DNA of 22,127 bases from Microcaldota archaeon (GTDB lineage: Archaea; Micrarchaeota; Micrarchaeia; Micrarchaeales; Micrarchaeaceae). Below are positions 21,948 through 22,127 of this stretch, in pieces. The translations under genes and the position numbers were made by a program. Under the pieces are notes generated by a model that did not search any database, was not told the DNA's origin, and saw only the letters and a program-made list of their open reading frames with translations. The stretch covers positions 1 through 22,127 of the forward strand of contig JAKBRD010000012.1 of NCBI GenBank assembly GCA_021834865.1, in the 5' to 3' direction. Each line of letters starts with the position of its first letter. The first letter of the stretch is position 1.

Positions 21948-21955
21948 CTTTAAAT
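21948..21955 (+). promoter_or_regulatory. TATA box for leaderless gene at 21978
   Basis: 'cttaaatc'-like stretch (ctttaaat, centred near 21952) lies 26 bp before ATG 21978, predicting a leaderless message. The rest of 21842-21977 is very AT-rich with another TATA-like 'ctttaaataaat' near 21887-21898 and no gene I can support. Confidence 0.5.
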
Positions 21956-21977
21956 CTATACATGCCAAACTTATATT

Positions 21978-22127
21978 ATGAAGAACAAGGGCAGCCGTGT
22001 CGAGCATTGGAAGACGCGCAGGGCAATGCGCATCAAATCGCTCAGGCAGGCCAACAGCAACGGCGATGACTCGGAATACAGCCGTATTGGGAGCACGGGC
22101 AGCCGAGCCGACCTTGAAGTCTACGAA
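21978..22127 (+). CDS. Unrecognised gene, 5' part only
   Basis: An open frame from ATG 21978 to the window edge, 50 codons without a stop, beginning MKNKGSRVEHWKTRRAMRIK. The first 24 residues are strongly basic, followed by a Ser/Gly/Asp-rich stretch (ANSNGDDSEYSRIGSTGS), then ADLEVYE. G+C returns to the high level of the housekeeping genes, and the codon choice (CGC, AGC, GGC, AAG) fits coding sequence. A TATA box 26 bp upstream predicts a leaderless message. The fragment is too short to assign; a basic nucleic-acid-binding N-terminus is possible. Confidence 0.55.
   Translation, partial: MKNKGSRVEHWKTRRAMRIKSLRQANSNGDDSEYSRIGSTGSRADLEVYE

Noticed and set aside
21341..22127. Integrated element at the tRNA-Pro with a flanking repeat of the tRNA 3' end
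   Set aside because: I found no second copy of the T-arm/acceptor 3' sequence and no integrase in the window, so only the single AT-rich Nudix gene supports transfer.
1..22127. CRISPR array, transposase or rRNA genes
   Set aside because: No regularly spaced identical repeats, no transposase motifs and no rRNA-like stretches were seen.

Overview
This window reads as ordinary chromosome of an archaeon. The informational genes are archaeal: GatE, both subunits of the replication factor C clamp loader, an Nre repair protein, a histone and a DUF2070 membrane protein. Promoters are AT-rich TATA boxes about 26 bp upstream of start codons, several giving leaderless messages, while internal operon genes carry GGTG/GGTGA Shine-Dalgarno (SD) sites. 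Isoleucine is very often ATA and arginine AGG. Compact spacing, GTG/TTG starts and unusual membrane proteins suggest a small-genome DPANN-type lineage (perhaps Micrarchaeota-like); that placement is inference.

Layout. 1-2301: 3' part of gatE, converging on and overlapping an M24 prolidase. 2397-3647: Nre repair protein. 3680-4738: AT-rich two-gene minus-strand cassette of unknown function with its own palindromic promoter region and hairpin/T-run terminator. 4876-6328: FAD/NAD(P) reductase converging on a COG1709-type HTH regulator. 6407-9048: envelope module consisting of a sequon-rich two-TM protein, a divergent KaiC-like ATPase, and, coupled to the ATPase, a single-TM protein whose ectodomain is a 26-residue two-cysteine repeat. 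9160-11792: DHH/RecJ-like phosphoesterase and RfcL, tail to tail. 11927-15580: polyprenyl-lipid cluster of cis-prenyltransferase, DUF2070 membrane protein and dolichol-kinase-like protein. 15687-16811: histone with a basic C-terminal tail, then an internally duplicated protein of unknown function. 16825-17811: RfcS. 18030-21298: three-gene operon of a GT4 glycosyltransferase, a small lysine-rich protein and an M13 metallopeptidase. 21341-21413: tRNA-Pro(UGG) with a badly paired D stem. 21404-21841: very AT-rich Nudix hydrolase whose 3' end overlaps the tRNA. 21978-22127: start of an unrecognised gene.

How the genes fit together (inference). Two themes recur. DNA maintenance is represented by RfcL, RfcS, Nre with a possible PCNA-binding tail, the DHH nuclease and the histone. 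Envelope glycosylation is represented by the polyprenol synthase, the polyprenol kinase-like protein, the glycosyltransferase and two membrane proteins packed with N-X-S/T sequons. No CRISPR array, transposase or rRNA was seen. No gap without a gene exceeds 300 bases; the largest are 17812-18029, 4682-4875, 11793-11926 and 21842-21977, which hold promoters and small inverted repeats only.
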